From: Dolomedes plantarius
Lineage: Eukaryota; Arthropoda; Arachnida; Araneae; Dolomedidae
Direction of reading: 5' to 3'
DNA length: 64,000 bases
Assembly (NCBI GenBank): GCA_907164885.2
Contig: OU015497.1
Location: forward strand, 66,036,077 to 66,100,076
Part shown: one piece after another, positions 1 through 13,468 of the stretch
Position numbering within the stretch: position 1 is the first letter of the stretch
Layout: the number at the start of each line of letters is the position of its first letter
The notes under the pieces: model-generated
Databases searched by the model: none
Seen by the model: the letters and a program-made list of their open reading frames with translations, nothing else
Told to the model about the DNA's origin: nothing
Position numbers and translations under genes: made by a program

Positions 1-20
1 TATATATATATATATATATT
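1..20. repeat. (TA)n microsatellite, cut by window edge
   Basis: Alternating TA from the first base; the array probably continues to the left of the window. Confidence 0.95.
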
Positions 21-569
21 CATACCTTTTGAAGTAATTTCAAACTATGAAACTTTAACGTTTTTTTCTTGATAAAATAAAAAATACGTTAAGGAACATA
101 TTTAATGAATGCTAGTTAATTATGTAAGTTGTGATATTATTTTGTTGTAATTGATGAGGATTTTACATTGAGAATTTTATCATTGAAAGGCGGGAAATAT
201 ATAGATCTGTACTTGGAAACTATGTATTTATTATGTATAAATTAAAAAAAATAAATAAAATAAATCATTTGCGTTATGGTATCAGGTTAAAGTTATTCTT
301 CAAAAATTAAACAATATTTCTCTAAAATGAAAAATACTTTATGATAAATGATACGCTGAAAGTATTGCCCTAATAACTACTCCCTCTGATTCCTTCGGGA
401 TATATTATTCCAGACGTTATGCTAGAGACGTCATTCTAAAGACGCCTGTCGAGAACTATACGGGATGACAAGCCTTTTAAAATCATATACACTAATTCCC
501 AAATTAAAATGCTCCTTCCCGTATAAGGATAAAATTCCAGTTAACCATTTAGACCATTATAAAACTCGT
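21..569. other. AT-rich stretch, no feature seen
   Basis: I see no reading frame, repeat or structured element here apart from low-complexity A/T runs. Confidence 0.6.
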
Positions 570-907
570 TTAATGTTTCAAATTTTTAATATTTAAATAT
601 TTTACTGGCTCATCTGCACCAGCAAAAGAACCTGACAAGGGAATTTCGCCAACAATTGCTTTTTTTTTTCATCTTCCTCTGGCTTTATTCTTTTCATACT
701 TTGTTGTTTTGATCTTTTGTATGTTCTTTTATGTGACGTGATATTACCCACACGAGGAGGGATATGTACAAAAAGATGAAGGGAAATATTCTTAGTATTG
801 GTTTCATAAATAATGGAAGCTTATATAAACTCATCTACTTTGTTAAATTTTTCTTCAAAATTAGCATCGTTTGACGCAGTGCCCCTAAACCCATTAAACG
901 TTCTCAT
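570..907 (-). pseudogene. Unrecognised disrupted reading frame
   Basis: Reading the minus strand from an ATG at 907-905 gives a protein-like sequence of about 112 codons with mixed composition, unlike the surrounding AT-rich noise. It begins MRTFNGFRG, has an acidic/aromatic stretch (NFEEKFNKVDEF), one in-frame TAA near 822, then a basic segment (SHKRTYKRSKQQ), an acidic patch, and a final part reading IVGEIPLSGSFAGADEP. A run of ten A on the minus strand (660-669) shifts the frame; one more A would restore continuity to the stop at 570-572. I do not recognise the family. The stop plus homopolymer slip suggest a dead gene or transposon fragment; it could also be a chance frame, though the composition argues against that. 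Confidence 0.4.
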
Positions 908-1000
908 TATTTAATAATAATCTTAAGATTAGATGAAAGAATCAGATGAATTTTCTGATACTTCTGATTATTTAAGATGTGGAACGACTATTTTCAAACA

Positions 1001-1114
<114 letters not shown>

Positions 1115-1329
1115 TTTCTGAAATTGTTCCTAATTTTATGCGAAAGTCACAAACAAGTCTTTTTAGACTGTTTGAGAAAAAAGAAAGTCTAAATAAAGAA
1201 GATAATATAAAAAAATAATAAACAAGCTGAAATAAATTAACAAAATCAAATAACGTATATCTCAGTTAATAAAATAAAATAAGTGTAAATAACTTTATCG
1301 AATAAAAGTTATCAATTTAATAAAAGTAA

Positions 1330-3350
1330 ACAACTTCCGGTCATCGATGCTTGTTTAACTTAAAGTTATGTCTAGCGTTTTAAAAAAAAACATTTTACAG
1401 TTTCTGGATTATATTTAAATACATTAAAAATACTCGACATAACGGAACATGCGCAAAAATTCTAATTTTTACCTATTCTGTCAACAAGGAAACAGTCCTA
1501 ATCTAAACTTACGTTTAGTGTTAATAAATAAAGAAAGCAACTTTAAACAAATTAAAAAATAGTTTTCAAGTTGAATTAAAGTATGCCAATTTAAACCAAA
1601 TAAAATAACAGTAAACTACTTCAAAGAAAAAAGTTAACAATTGTAAACAACTTAAGTAAGTCCTTAACAATGGAATAAATGTTAACAATTCAACAAAAGT
1701 AAGTTCTCAATATTATAGTAAGTTTAACCTAACTTTTAAATAAAAAAATATAGTTACTGAACTAAATGTTAATTCATTAAAAATTCTGCACATGCTGTAA
1801 GATACCTGAAATTTCCAATTTATAACTAATATTTTAACTAGCTAACCGTCCTAATCAAACTAATGATTTACGTAATTAAATAAGGAAAACGACTTTAATA
1901 AACATATGGAAAAATAATTGGCAGATTGAACAAATGTATGCCATTGTAAATTAATAGTATAATGTTTGTTGTTAATTAATTGTAAAATAATATTAGACAA
2001 CTTGAATGAATAATAGATACCAATTCAACGAAAGTAAACAACTTTATACTAGAGTGCGTTGAGCTTCAAGTTATAGCAGGCTTTATAAATAAAAATATTT
2101 TATAATTTCTATACTATATTTAATTACAAAAAAATGCCTCCCCATACTCGAACATATTCGAACACTCTAATTTATACACTAATCTTTTAATGAGAAAACA
2201 ATCCTAATCTAAACTATTCTTTGTGTTATTAAATAAAGAAAACAACTTTAATAAACAAATGAAAAATAATTGGTAAATTGAAAAATGTATGCCATTGTAA
2301 ATTAAATAATTAAATCTTTTAACGAGCAAACACTCCTAATCTAAGCTATTCTTTGCGTTATTAAATGAAGAAAACAACTTTAAGACACAAATGAAAAATA
2401 ATTTTTAAATTGAACAAATGTATGCCATTGTAAATTAAATAAAATAATAGTAAAGAACTTTATTGAATAAAAGTTATCACTTCAACAAAAGTAAATAAAT
2501 TTATACTAGAGTGAGTATAACTTCGAGCTATAGCTAGCTTTTTTAAGCAAAAATATTTTACATTTTCTAGACTACACTTAAATACATTAAAAATACTCTC
2601 CATACTGGAAGATACTCGAAAAATTCTAATTTATACACTAATCTTTTAACGAGGAAACAGTCGTAATCTAAGCTATTTTTTATGTTTTTAAATAAAGAAA
2701 ACAACATTAATAAACAAATAATTGGTAAATAACTGGTAAATTGAACAAATGTATGCCATTGTAAATTAAATGAAATAACAGTAAAGAACTTTATTGAATA
2801 AAAGTTACCAATTCCACAAAAGTGAACAACTTGATGCAAGAGTGAATTGAACTTCGAGCTATAGCTAGCTTTTTAAGCAAGAAATAGTTTACAGTTTCTA
2901 GGCTACACTTAAATACATAAAAATATTCTCCATATCGGAACATACTTTAAAAATTCTAATTTATACACTAATCTTTTAACGAAGATACAGTCGTAACCTA
3001 AGCTATTCTTTATGTTATTAAATAAAGAAAACAACTTTAATAAACAAATATTTGGTAAATAATTGGTAATTTTAACAAATGTATGCCATTGTAAATTAAA
3101 TAAAAATAGTAATAACAGTAAAGAACTTTATTGAATAAAAGTTACCAATTCAACAAAAGTAAACAACTATATGCTAGAGTTACTTGAACTTCGAGCTATA
3201 GCTAGCTTTTTAAGCACAAAATATTTTACAGTTTATGGATTACACTTAAATACATTAAAAATACTCTCCATACTGGAACATAATCGGAAAATTCTAATTT
3301 ATATACTAATCTTTTAACGAGGAATAGGACCTAATCTAAGCTCCTAATCA
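1330..3350 (+). repeat. Diverged tandem array, unit ~330-350 bp
   Basis: Landmarks recur at regular spacing. The word TGTATGCCATTGTAAATT (or a close variant) appears near 1581, 1936, 2288, 2419, 2750 and 3080. The word TTCGAGCTATAGCTAGC or a variant appears near 1361, 2062, 2521, 2852 and 3189. Adjacent units differ by substitutions and small indels. One unit around 2288-2419 is internally shortened to about 131 bp. The last two or three copies are the most alike. About six copies in total. No coding potential is shared between the copies, so this looks like a local satellite rather than a repeated gene. Confidence 0.85.
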
Positions 3351-4315
3351 TCTAAAAAGAAAATAATTCGGCCAAAAGCAATCGACTTATTCTGATCAGA
3401 ATAATCTTAATCTAAGCCCTTTATCAGCGAAATGAAATAGCCTGTACACAAAGTTCTTCGGGCGAAATAAAAGATTATTTGTATGTGACTGTAATTTTGA
3501 TGATAGTTACAGCGAAGGATATTTATATATTTCCTGAATCTGTATTTAATAAATCATACGTGAAAGCGAAGGTAAACAGTTTCTTTTGGGATCAAGGAGG
3601 CGAAACGCATGGAAATTCGTAAAAATGAATATATGCTGCCTGCCGTAAATCAATATTAAAGAAGCAAATACCATGAATAATAGAAGAGATATGAATTTTG
3701 GGTTGGATTTGATAATTCCTTCCGCAGGATATTTCTGAATAAATGTATGTCGTTAACGTGTGATGTTATGTCTCTTTTTTTATGCTAGAAAAATTAAGAG
3801 AAAATGAATTATTAAAACAGGCGAGAAGCGGCAAAACCATCGTCGTAAATTTGGTATGACTAATAAGCAAGAAGAAAGGCAAAAGATATTTGTTTGTTTT
3901 ACAATGTTTATGTCACGGTTTTTCTATCACGTATGTTATCGGGTAGAATGAGGCATAATTCTGCTGACTTAATCGGTGTATATAAAGATAGTTTTCATTT
4001 AACTCAGTTATTACTTTAAGTTGTAAACAACAAATGTTAAGAGCATAAAGAAAATATTCTTTTATATACGTATAGAACATATTTAGAAATCAAATGGATG
4101 TGTCGTCTGTAATCTAGTTGGAGTTTTAATATAAAAAGAGCCAAGACAGCAGCACATTCCCTTTGCAACTCCGAATTGGGCAGCCCGCGAAGAGTTCGTT
4201 TACGGGATCTGGTAGCTTAATACAGAAAAAAATAACTTGTATAATTTAATTTGTAGATTTCGAAACAGTAGAACATACTGAATATTACAAATTACGTTTA
4301 TAAATTCAGACTACT
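3351..4315. other. No feature recognised
   Basis: Mostly AT-rich unique-looking sequence; a slightly GC-richer patch at 4140-4220 has no open frame of note. Confidence 0.55.
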
Positions 4316-4560
4316 GCTGCTGTTGTTGTTGGAACATATACCACCCCCCCTCCCGGTCCGGAACATGCCAGAACAGGTCTATAGATGGCTCCATGCAAAG
4401 AAGAATGTGGATCCGGTTTATACTCGCATCACAAGAGTCGGAATCCAACTTACTCAGCTTCACTTCAATTTTCACCGAGCTTCCCAAGGTCTGACATCTG
4501 GAGGGATCGTACATTCCCTCTTCCGCTGACTTCATGGAAATACTAATCACCCTCCGCCCG
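4316..4560 (-). mobile_element. Diverged SINE-like repeat, minus orientation
   Basis: It has a CTG/GTTGTT-rich edge at 4316-4330, which would be an (AAC)n tail on the minus strand, followed by a GC-richer body. The segment around 4432-4460 (AGTCGGAATCCAACTT) matches the block AGTCCGACTTGGCT / AGTCTGACTTGGCT in the SINE copies at 59666-60018 and 19787-19996. The rest is poorly conserved and no tRNA-like head with A and B boxes is clear, so it is a degraded or 5'-truncated relative. Short frames on both strands here have no recognisable product. Confidence 0.45.
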
Positions 4561-4972
4561 AAGCGCAACGTGCTAAACTTGAGAATTTCATTTAAATTTA
4601 TTTGAAACACGCCGTTACTGTAGAAGTTGGCTTAAATCATTTATTTGCTCTTAAATACACGGATTGCGATACGGGCTTACCGAATGTCTAGAGCTGGGAC
4701 TTTGTAAACCGGACCTAAACCCATGGCCAATTTTCTCGCAAACTTCTAAACCACTTTTAACCCCCCCCCCCCCCCCCCTTCGTATTTGAGATGCCGTAAG
4801 AGAATACAGAAATTTCATTTCAAAACTTTTGTTTTCTAGGATGATTTTTAACTTACAATATGGAAAGACACCAAACTGAGAAATTTGCGAATTCGAAACT
4901 TTTATAGATAAGTGATCTGACTGAGCCGAAAATAAATTGTTCTATATTTTTTATCACGAAAGTCAAGGAAAA
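4561..4972. other. No gene; 18-base C homopolymer
   Basis: The stretch holds a C homopolymer at 4761-4778. Nothing else recognised. Confidence 0.6.
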
Positions 4973-4976
4973 TTAA

Positions 4977-5778
4977 CCCCTTAACAGAGTACGGGCTCTT
5001 TTTTTGTTGTGTTTCGTTCTTTGTTGTGTTTTCTTCTTTTGTTGTGTTTCGTTTGTAAAAACACGTGCAAACGAAATAACTAATACAAAGCCTAGTACAA
5101 ATATTTTTAACAGATATTGTAGCTTGTCCATTTCATTTAAATTCTTTTAACCCGGTTTTTCTTTATTAAATGGAAGCGCGGGAATTTTTGTTCTACTGCT
5201 TGCAACACTTGTGAATTCAAACCACATTTTTTTAAAATTATGGATGAAATAAATGACGAAAATAATTTCCCGTTAGATGATGGACTGAATTCTGATTCAG
5301 ATTCGGAACTGTCTTCTAATAATCCGGATTATTCGTCAGATCATTATTTTTGCCCTGATTGTGAAGTAGAACTTTGTATTACACCATGATTCGACTTGTA
5401 CCACACACAAAAAAAGACTTGAACAATTTGCAAAAGTGGAAACTGCAAATTTTAAAGTAAGTATGAAAGAAATTTTTGTAAGATCTGTTAAACATTCTTC
5501 ATTGCATGCGGAGTTTTCTTGAAAAAAGCAAACATTAAAGGGGTTTGTCTTGCAAAAAGCAAACATAGAAGGGGTTTTGTGTTGTAAAAAGCAAATATTT
5601 AAGGGTTTTTGTCTTCCAAAAATTTAAAATAAAAATAGTGTAAAAGCATTAAAAGTGAAATTTAATAAAAAATTCTTTCGTTTTTTTATTCTATTAAGTA
5701 TGGTGTTTAATTATAGGCAACAAAAAAATATGCCTTTTTTGGCAACATATCTAATAAAAATATTGACCAGTTAAGGGG
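4977..5778 (+). mobile_element. piggyBac-type deletion derivative with TTAA target duplications
   Basis: TTAA occurs at both boundaries (4973-4976 and 5779-5782). Immediately inside are inverted termini: left CCCCTTAACAG, right (complement) CCCCTTAACTG. TTAA duplication together with CCC-starting termini is the hallmark of the piggyBac superfamily. The element is about 802 bp, far shorter than autonomous copies (usually over 2 kb). It carries only a fused N-terminal and C-terminal coding remnant (5240-5422), so it is non-autonomous. It also holds a short GTTGTGTTTCGTT repeat near 5008-5055. Confidence 0.8.
5240..5422 (+). pseudogene. piggyBac transposase remnant: acidic N-terminus joined to C-terminal zinc-ribbon
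   Basis: An ATG at 5240 opens an acidic, Ser/Asp-rich N-terminus (about 34 residues, typical of PiggyBac transposases). It runs straight into a cysteine-rich tail reading CPDCEVELCITP. That is followed by TGA (5387-5389) exactly where the family's conserved C of the PCF..YHT motif is expected, and then FDLYHTQKKT and a terminal TGA at 5420-5422. The whole catalytic DDD domain is missing. What remains is the start and the C-terminal zinc-binding domain of a DDE_Tnp_1_7-type transposase, with a TGT/TGC to TGA type change at one zinc-ligand position. It cannot encode an active transposase. Confidence 0.7.
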
Positions 5779-5782
5779 TTAA

Positions 5783-7134
5783 CGTATCATGACCGTCTCA
5801 TGAAAAGTTTAAAAAAAAACATTTTCGAGGTATTTGTTGCTTATGCTCTTTTATATAGCTCTCATCCTGCCATTCGATGACTGGTATTAACGAACGATCT
5901 GAATGAAAATGCATGTGTGAATAACTGTTCACGGAAAAATATATAAATAAATAAATAAATAAATAAATAAATATTCTGTGATTGTCCTGAATATGATCTG
6001 CAATAAAATATAGTTTAACCACAGATTTATTTTTAGCCTTATTGACTTAAGCGTCATAAAAAGTTCAAAAATAATTCTTGTGATCCGAATCTGCGTTCAA
6101 AGAGAGAGATTAGCACAAAATAAAGTAGTCACATATCTAAATGTGATGACGATGCGTTGGAGTTTAGATGCTGAGTATGATAACATAAAAAATTAAATTA
6201 ACTTTACAGTTAAATATAGATATACAGATTTGATTTATTTATCTCAACGTTATATCCTTTAGCTTTAGTACCTATAGTGGGGTAACGTGAAAAAAATGTC
6301 TTTTTAAAAAAATTTATTCTAACCATGAACTTATTTTGCATGAAAGCTTTAAACGGAATATGCTGAATGAGCTCCCGTAAGCTCTAGAACAGTAAATAAA
6401 TCTTTATTTTTAAGAATAATATATTTCGCAGAACCCGTTCAAAACAAACAGATTTTTCTCTGGTTTTCTCCTTATCAAGAATTGCAGCTGCTAAATTCGC
6501 TAGAGCAATAAATCAGACATTACAGTTCACATCATTTATTTTTCGAAATAAGCTGAAATATTTTAATAAAAGACAGTCTTCCGTATGATTTCTTCCTGAA
6601 TAAGTAGGGAGGGTAACTCCCTTCACTATCTTAAATATATTACTTTGTGCAAAATTTTGGTGTCTCACATCTCATGTTGCATGAAACTGCCTTGAGTTCG
6701 ATGAAAGAATTCGCAAATTGTAATATATGGTTGCAAAATATAAGGAGCGCATCGCTAAATATAGAGGTGATTTAAAAGCACGGATTAAATTAAAAGGAAA
6801 TAAATAACGGCACGGTCGTATATCACGTGGTTCTTTTTAAACAAATTTTGTTGTATTTTTGATACGTTTTCTGTACTTTCCGTGCTTGATCATTCGGGAA
6901 AAGGGAAAGTAGCACTAAGCTAACAAGTTCTTCAGTTTTTATAGGAATTTATTTTCTATTATAATTTTTAGATTAAGATACCTGAGGCTTAGAAAACTCA
7001 TATTTTACTAATTTATAAATCTTTTTCAGCTTGTAAGGATTGCAATTTTGTCCTGATTAGTTAAAATTTTAGCTGCGAGATAAAACTTTTTTAGAGTCCT
7101 TTTGAAAGATATTTTCTTCTTTTTTTGCATTAGC

Positions 7135-7136
<2 letters not shown>
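5783..7136. other. No gene recognised; (AAAT)n at 5941-5973
   Basis: AT-rich. The only structure is an (AAAT)n tract around 5941-5973. Frames across that tract are repeat artefacts. Confidence 0.6.
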
Positions 7137-7188
<52 letters not shown>

Positions 7189-7200
7189 TTATTTATTTAT
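7137..7200. repeat. (TA)n followed by (TTTA)n
   Basis: TA alternation to about 7184, then TTTA units to 7200. It borders the tandem array on its right. Confidence 0.95.
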
Positions 7201-8310
7201 ACTATTACTTCGTAAAAACTATTATAGTCCAATTTAGGTTCTTCATTTGTGTATGACTAGTAACTCTGAAAACGCAATACGCTTTAAAATCCTTCTATAT
7301 TGTTCAGAGTTCTTTCAGACCTTCATTCTACTCTCAGTACAACTGACACTACGAATCATATATTGCCGAGAAATCTTATTGGAAGAGAGTGGGAATTCCA
7401 TACGATTTTAGTGACCTATTCTAGCTTCTATAGTTGATGTTTTAATGTAAATTTGATGAAAATTATTATAGTGACATATTCATTTGTAAATTACGAGTAA
7501 CAGTAAAAACGCAATATAGTTTAAAATCCTTATATACTATTTACAGTTTTACTGCCCATTCTCTCTACTCATGGTACAATTTACACTATAAAAGATATAT
7601 CTTCCAGGAGTCTTTTTGGAAGAGAACCAAAATGCTATACAATTTCGTACAAATGCTATACAATTTCGTATAAATTCTGTATAATTTCGGACTCCGATAG
7701 TTAATCAAGTGATTTTGCTATTACTCTATTATAAATTATTAAAATGATATCTTCATTTGTATAATACGAGTAACACTAAAAACGCAATTCGATTTGAAAT
7801 CATTCTGTACTATTGAAGATTTTATCGCACCTTCTGTCTAACCTTGGTACACCTGAACTATAAAGCATATATCTCTCAGATGTCGTTAATAATTATTGTA
7901 GTAAAATTTAGGTTCTTCATTTGTGTATTACTTGTAACACTGAAATCGCAATACGGTTTAAAATCCTACTATATTGTTCAGAGTTTTACCACACCTTTAG
8001 TCTACTATAAGTACAACTGACACTATAAAAGATATACCTCCTAGAAATCTTATTGGAAGAGAGAGGGATTACCACACCATTTTAATGACCTCAGCTGGAT
8101 CCAATAGTTGATCACGTGATTTTTACTATTATAGCGATATCTTTAATTATATATGACGATAAAAACTGAAAATGCAATACAGTTTTAAAAGCTTCTATAC
8201 TATTAATAGATTCTGCCTACTCCCGGTACAACTGACACTATAAAACATATATCTCCCAGCAGTCTTATTGGACGAGAACGGAAACGCTATACTATTTTAG
8301 TGACCTCTTT
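7201..8310 (+). repeat. Diverged tandem array, unit ~170-270 bp, five copies
   Basis: The landmark CGCAATACGGTTTAAAATCC and its variants recur near 7271, 7510, 7781, 7948 and 8173. Each is followed by ...ATCTCCCAGAAGTCTTATTGGAAGAGA-like words and ends with a TTTTAGTGACCTC-like word. Spacing varies (239, 271, 167, 225), so copies carry indels. No conserved frame. Probably an old local satellite. Confidence 0.8.
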
Positions 8311-8774
8311 CGAAAAGAATGGGAGAACGCAATAGACCAAAACGTGCGAGTGGAATACTTCCCATCCGAGAAAAATATCAGAATCCCCTAAATATCCTCC
8401 AACCAATCCATCCCCTAGTAAAATCAAAAATTCCAGAGGAAAGGCTTTTCCAGGCGAAAAGGAAAAATTGACTTGCATGTGGTTCTGAATCTTTTCCCCG
8501 CCTCTCTGTCCTGAGCGTACGTCCGGGTCTGGAGGCATCGATCTGGCGAAAGAAAATGGGCGGTCGGAAAGCTTTCACGTAAGAGGGGGAAATTCTAACC
8601 GGAATTTCTTTAATTGGAGGTTACTTTTCTTTCCGTAGGGCCATGTCAAAATGCGTTTAGATCGTTTCTAATGGATTGGAGCTATGTAAATGTAAAAATC
8701 GGAGAAAAGTACTTGTACCTCTTTTAAAGAGTTAAAATATCGATAATGGATAACTTTGCCATAAATTAATGATG
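8311..8774. other. GC-richer unique stretch, function unknown
   Basis: Base composition rises here compared with both flanking arrays, especially around 8470-8560. Minus-strand frames of 60-80 codons exist but give no recognisable product. It may be a degraded insertion. Confidence 0.4.
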
Positions 8775-10125
8775 CAGGCTCTGGAAGGGGTTGCTCGAAG
8801 TCATTGTATTAAATTAAAAATGAAATGAAAATTGTTGTTTCAGAATCAAAAAAATTGTTCTCTGTTACAAATGGTATTAAGATTGTCTTTGTCTGTTCGT
8901 GGATTAAGATTTGTGCCTGAAGTAAATGCGGCAAAAGAAATGTTGTGAGGCGCAGGCTTTCGAAGAAGTTACTAAATAAAATGAAAATTGTTGTTTTGAA
9001 ATTACAAAAAAAAAAAACCAAAAAAAACATTGTTGTATGATAGAAATGATATAGAGTCTCTTTGTCTGTTCGTGGATTAAGATTTGTGCCTGAAGTAAAT
9101 GCGGCAAAAGTAATGTTGCATGATGTAGGCACTAGAAGGAGTTATCGTTGTATTGAATCAAAAATGAAATGGAAGTTGTTGTTTCGGAATAAAACAAAAA
9201 TTGTTCTTTGTTACAAATGATATTAAAATTGTCTTTGTCTGTTCATGGATTAATATTTGTGCCTGAAGTAAATGCGGCAAAAGAAATGTTGTGAGGCGCA
9301 AACTCTCGAAGAAGTTACTAAATAAAATGAAAATTGTTGTTTTTTAATTAAAAAACAATTGTTGTATGATAGAAATGATATAAAGTCTCTTTGTCTGTTC
9401 GTGGATTAAGATTTGTGCCTGAAGTAAATGCGGCAAAAGTAAAGTTGCACGATCTAGGCACCAGAAGGAGTTATCATTGTATTGAATTAAAAATGAAATG
9501 AAAATTGTTATTTAGAAATTAAAAAAAAATGTTGCATGATAGAAATATGATTCACTTTATCTGTCTTTGGATAACGGTTTGTGCTTGAGGTAAATGCGGC
9601 AAAAGTAATGCTGCATGCCGTAGGCCCTAGAAGGAGTTACTCGAAATCATTGTATTGAATTAAAAAGGAAATAAAAATTATTGTTTAGAAATTAAAAAAA
9701 TATTATTGCATGATAGAAATAAAATTCCATTTATCTGTCTTTGGATAACGATTTGCGCTTGAGGTAAATGCGGCAAAAGTAATGCTGCATGACGTAGGAA
9801 CTAGAAGGGGTTACTCGAAATCATTGAATTGAATTAAAAATTAAATGAAAACTGTTGTTTTGAAATCAAAAAAATGTTGTATGATAGAAATATGATTTAC
9901 TTTATGTGTTTGTGGATAAAGATTTGTGCTTGAATTTAAAGTGGCAAAACTAATGTTGCATGATTCATGCACTAGAAGGGATTACCCGAAATCATTGTAT
10001 TGAATTAAAAATGAAATGAAAATTGTAGTTTTTAAATATAAAAAAAATGTTGTATCATAAAAATGAAATAGTATTTTTATCAATTTGTGAATTAATATTT
10101 GTGCCTGAAGAAAATGCCATAAAAT
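8775..10125 (+). repeat. Tandem array, unit ~165-175 bp, eight copies
   Basis: The phrase GATTTGTGCCTGAAGTAAAT followed by GCGGCAAAAG recurs near 8908, 9081, 9247, 9411, 9576, 9750, 9920 and 10096. The first four copies alternate between two variants: one continues GTTGTGAGGCGCA and the other GTTGCATGATGTAGGCACTAG, showing a two-unit higher-order repeat (~340 bp). Later copies carry only the second variant. Divergence rises to the right. Short frames across it are repeat-derived. Confidence 0.88.
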
Positions 10126-11252
<1,127 letters not shown>

Positions 11253-11255
<3 letters not shown>

Positions 11256-13468
11256 GTTTAAAATGTTTTATTTTATCTATAAAATTACTTTATAAGTGAG
11301 CTGATATAGAGAAGGATAGGATGCTATTAATAGAAAAATGAATGGAAAATTTCCTGAATAACTACATATATTATTTCCAATAACCCTCTAAATAGGCTTA
11401 ACATTTAAAATTGACTAGAATAGAGTAAAAGAAGACTGCTATCTAATTTGGTTACATACTAACAAGAAGTAAAATTTATGATAAACTGCCATATTCCTGT
11501 ATGGATGTATTATTTTGTTTTTCAATCATTTATCATTAGAAAAAATTAGAGAGAAAAAATACTGGGCATGGGTTTTTTCAAAGAAATCTACCATACTTAT
11601 CATAAAAAGAAGTTCTCTCAATATATTCCTAGTATCCACCGAAATGTGTAACAGTTTTTAATTAATTTTATTAACATCCACATCAATTTCAATAGTTCTG
11701 CTAATTCAGAAAGCATGGTAAATATGAAGAAATGATGCGGTTTCCAGCGAAGCCATTTGTTACGCCAAAGGTTTTGCGTGTTTCGGTGTTTGCTAGAAAG
11801 ATTACTGTTAAGTTTCAGTACATGGTTTTTCAATTTGTAATGGCACATTGGCGTCATATCGCCACAGGTTGGCAACCGTGTCCTGTTCTTCATATTAACC
11901 CGAAGCATTTGTAGAATAATAATTTTACCGATTATTAATAAAACCGATATACCTTTCACTTCTATTACAAATAAAATTAATTTCATCTCCATAACATTCC
12001 AGAAAGGTATGTTTATCGGTAAGTATTTCTTTTTTGCTAAACAAAATCTTCTTCCTAAAAGTTTTTTACCTCATAGAACCCCTTTTATAAATACGAAATT
12101 GTTAATTTTTTCAGAGAAATACTGAATTATTAACAAATAAATATGATACCCTCTGCTAGTGCACAAAGAGATCATCCCCTCTAATTACGGATTATAAATT
12201 CATAATTAGAGGATTACACTGATATTAGTCAATTTCAATGAATCGTTTTTTCTAAATGCAACTTGATGCTAACTTTTGCCCATTCTAGGACAGGAAATCT
12301 TGAATGCAATTAAAATAATTTAAATTGGTAAACATGTTTACTCATGTATTCGTCCTCACTTCGTCTACACTGAAAAGCAGTCAAAAAATGTTTAAAAGGA
12401 ATTTCTATGTTTAACGAAAACAAGTCACGACTGAAAAACGCATTTAAAAAAAATAATGGCTTAATGTGAAGTCGCAGCAACATTATATCAGACGGATTTT
12501 AACTATTAAAGAATTTTGTGTTTTGGAAATGGGAGCAGGTGCAGTTTTACTGACTTAGGATGAAAAGAGAATCGAGAAAGTCTTTTTTTTAATATAAGGA
12601 TTAAATATTCAAAACTCTTTTGTATATGAACGAGTGCGATATCTGAATTGAAATTTTATACCTGAGAAAAAGCTGTCAGGGGGATAATATACAAATATAA
12701 ATTTAAAAGCCAAAGACTGGGTCCGAATTGCTGATTTGAGTTTACGCTTTAAGACCGAGACAAATTATTACTTTCACGCTATAAAATATAATGGTTGAAT
12801 ATATAAACTTACGGAAAATATTAATTTCCTGTTCCGTTGAAATATTATACTACATTATACTGCAAGCATTATCCCATAAGTGATATTATATAACTTCGAA
12901 CTTAACATGAAAGTTTTTAACATTAATAATTTATAGTTTGGCATATCACGCAGTAGTTTTTTATAGTAATCCGCGTAAGCACATTTTATTTAAATGCCAT
13001 CTGATAAAGTTTATTGCTACGGCTTCTCTATGATAGTATCAATTTCTTGTGCAGACTTTTATATACCCACCAACTTGAAAATTCAAGCGGGGATGCTATA
13101 AGAATTTCCTTAAAAGTGAACAAGCCCTAAAAAGATATCGAGTGTAAGATTTCAGTAAAAAATATTTTTTTAGAATCATTTTTTAGAATAATTTTTTAGA
13201 ATCATCTAATTAACTATATTTTAACCCTTTCAAGGGCAACAACTTCCACCTTTTGCAAGGTACAGATTTTTTTCCTGATTTTTTTAACCTAAAAAATCTT
13301 GAAAAATCTTCCAATTAAAGGTTGCAAAATATTTTTACTTCTTTAAACTGATAACAGATGGCAGCACTAGACATTTTCTGCTCATTTAACAGAAATACAT
13401 TGAATGCAAGTGAAAAGAAGACTAGATTTAGGCGTTCGCACTGTGTGAACGGTGCCCCTGAAAGGGTT
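11253..13468. other. No gene recognised; open minus frame at 11618-11992
   Basis: Mostly AT-rich. A patch at 11730-11915 has higher GC and is open on both strands: a minus frame of about 124 codons, and a plus frame of 60 codons from an ATG at 11732. Neither translation resembles a family I know, and the openness on both strands is more like a degraded exon or transposon fragment than a gene. Confidence 0.4.

Noticed and set aside
8287..8578. Two overlapping minus frames in the GC-richer patch
   Set aside because: They overlap in different frames, with no recognisable product.
11618..11992. 124-codon minus frame as a gene
   Set aside because: Not recognisable, the plus strand is open as well, and there are no flanking gene signals.
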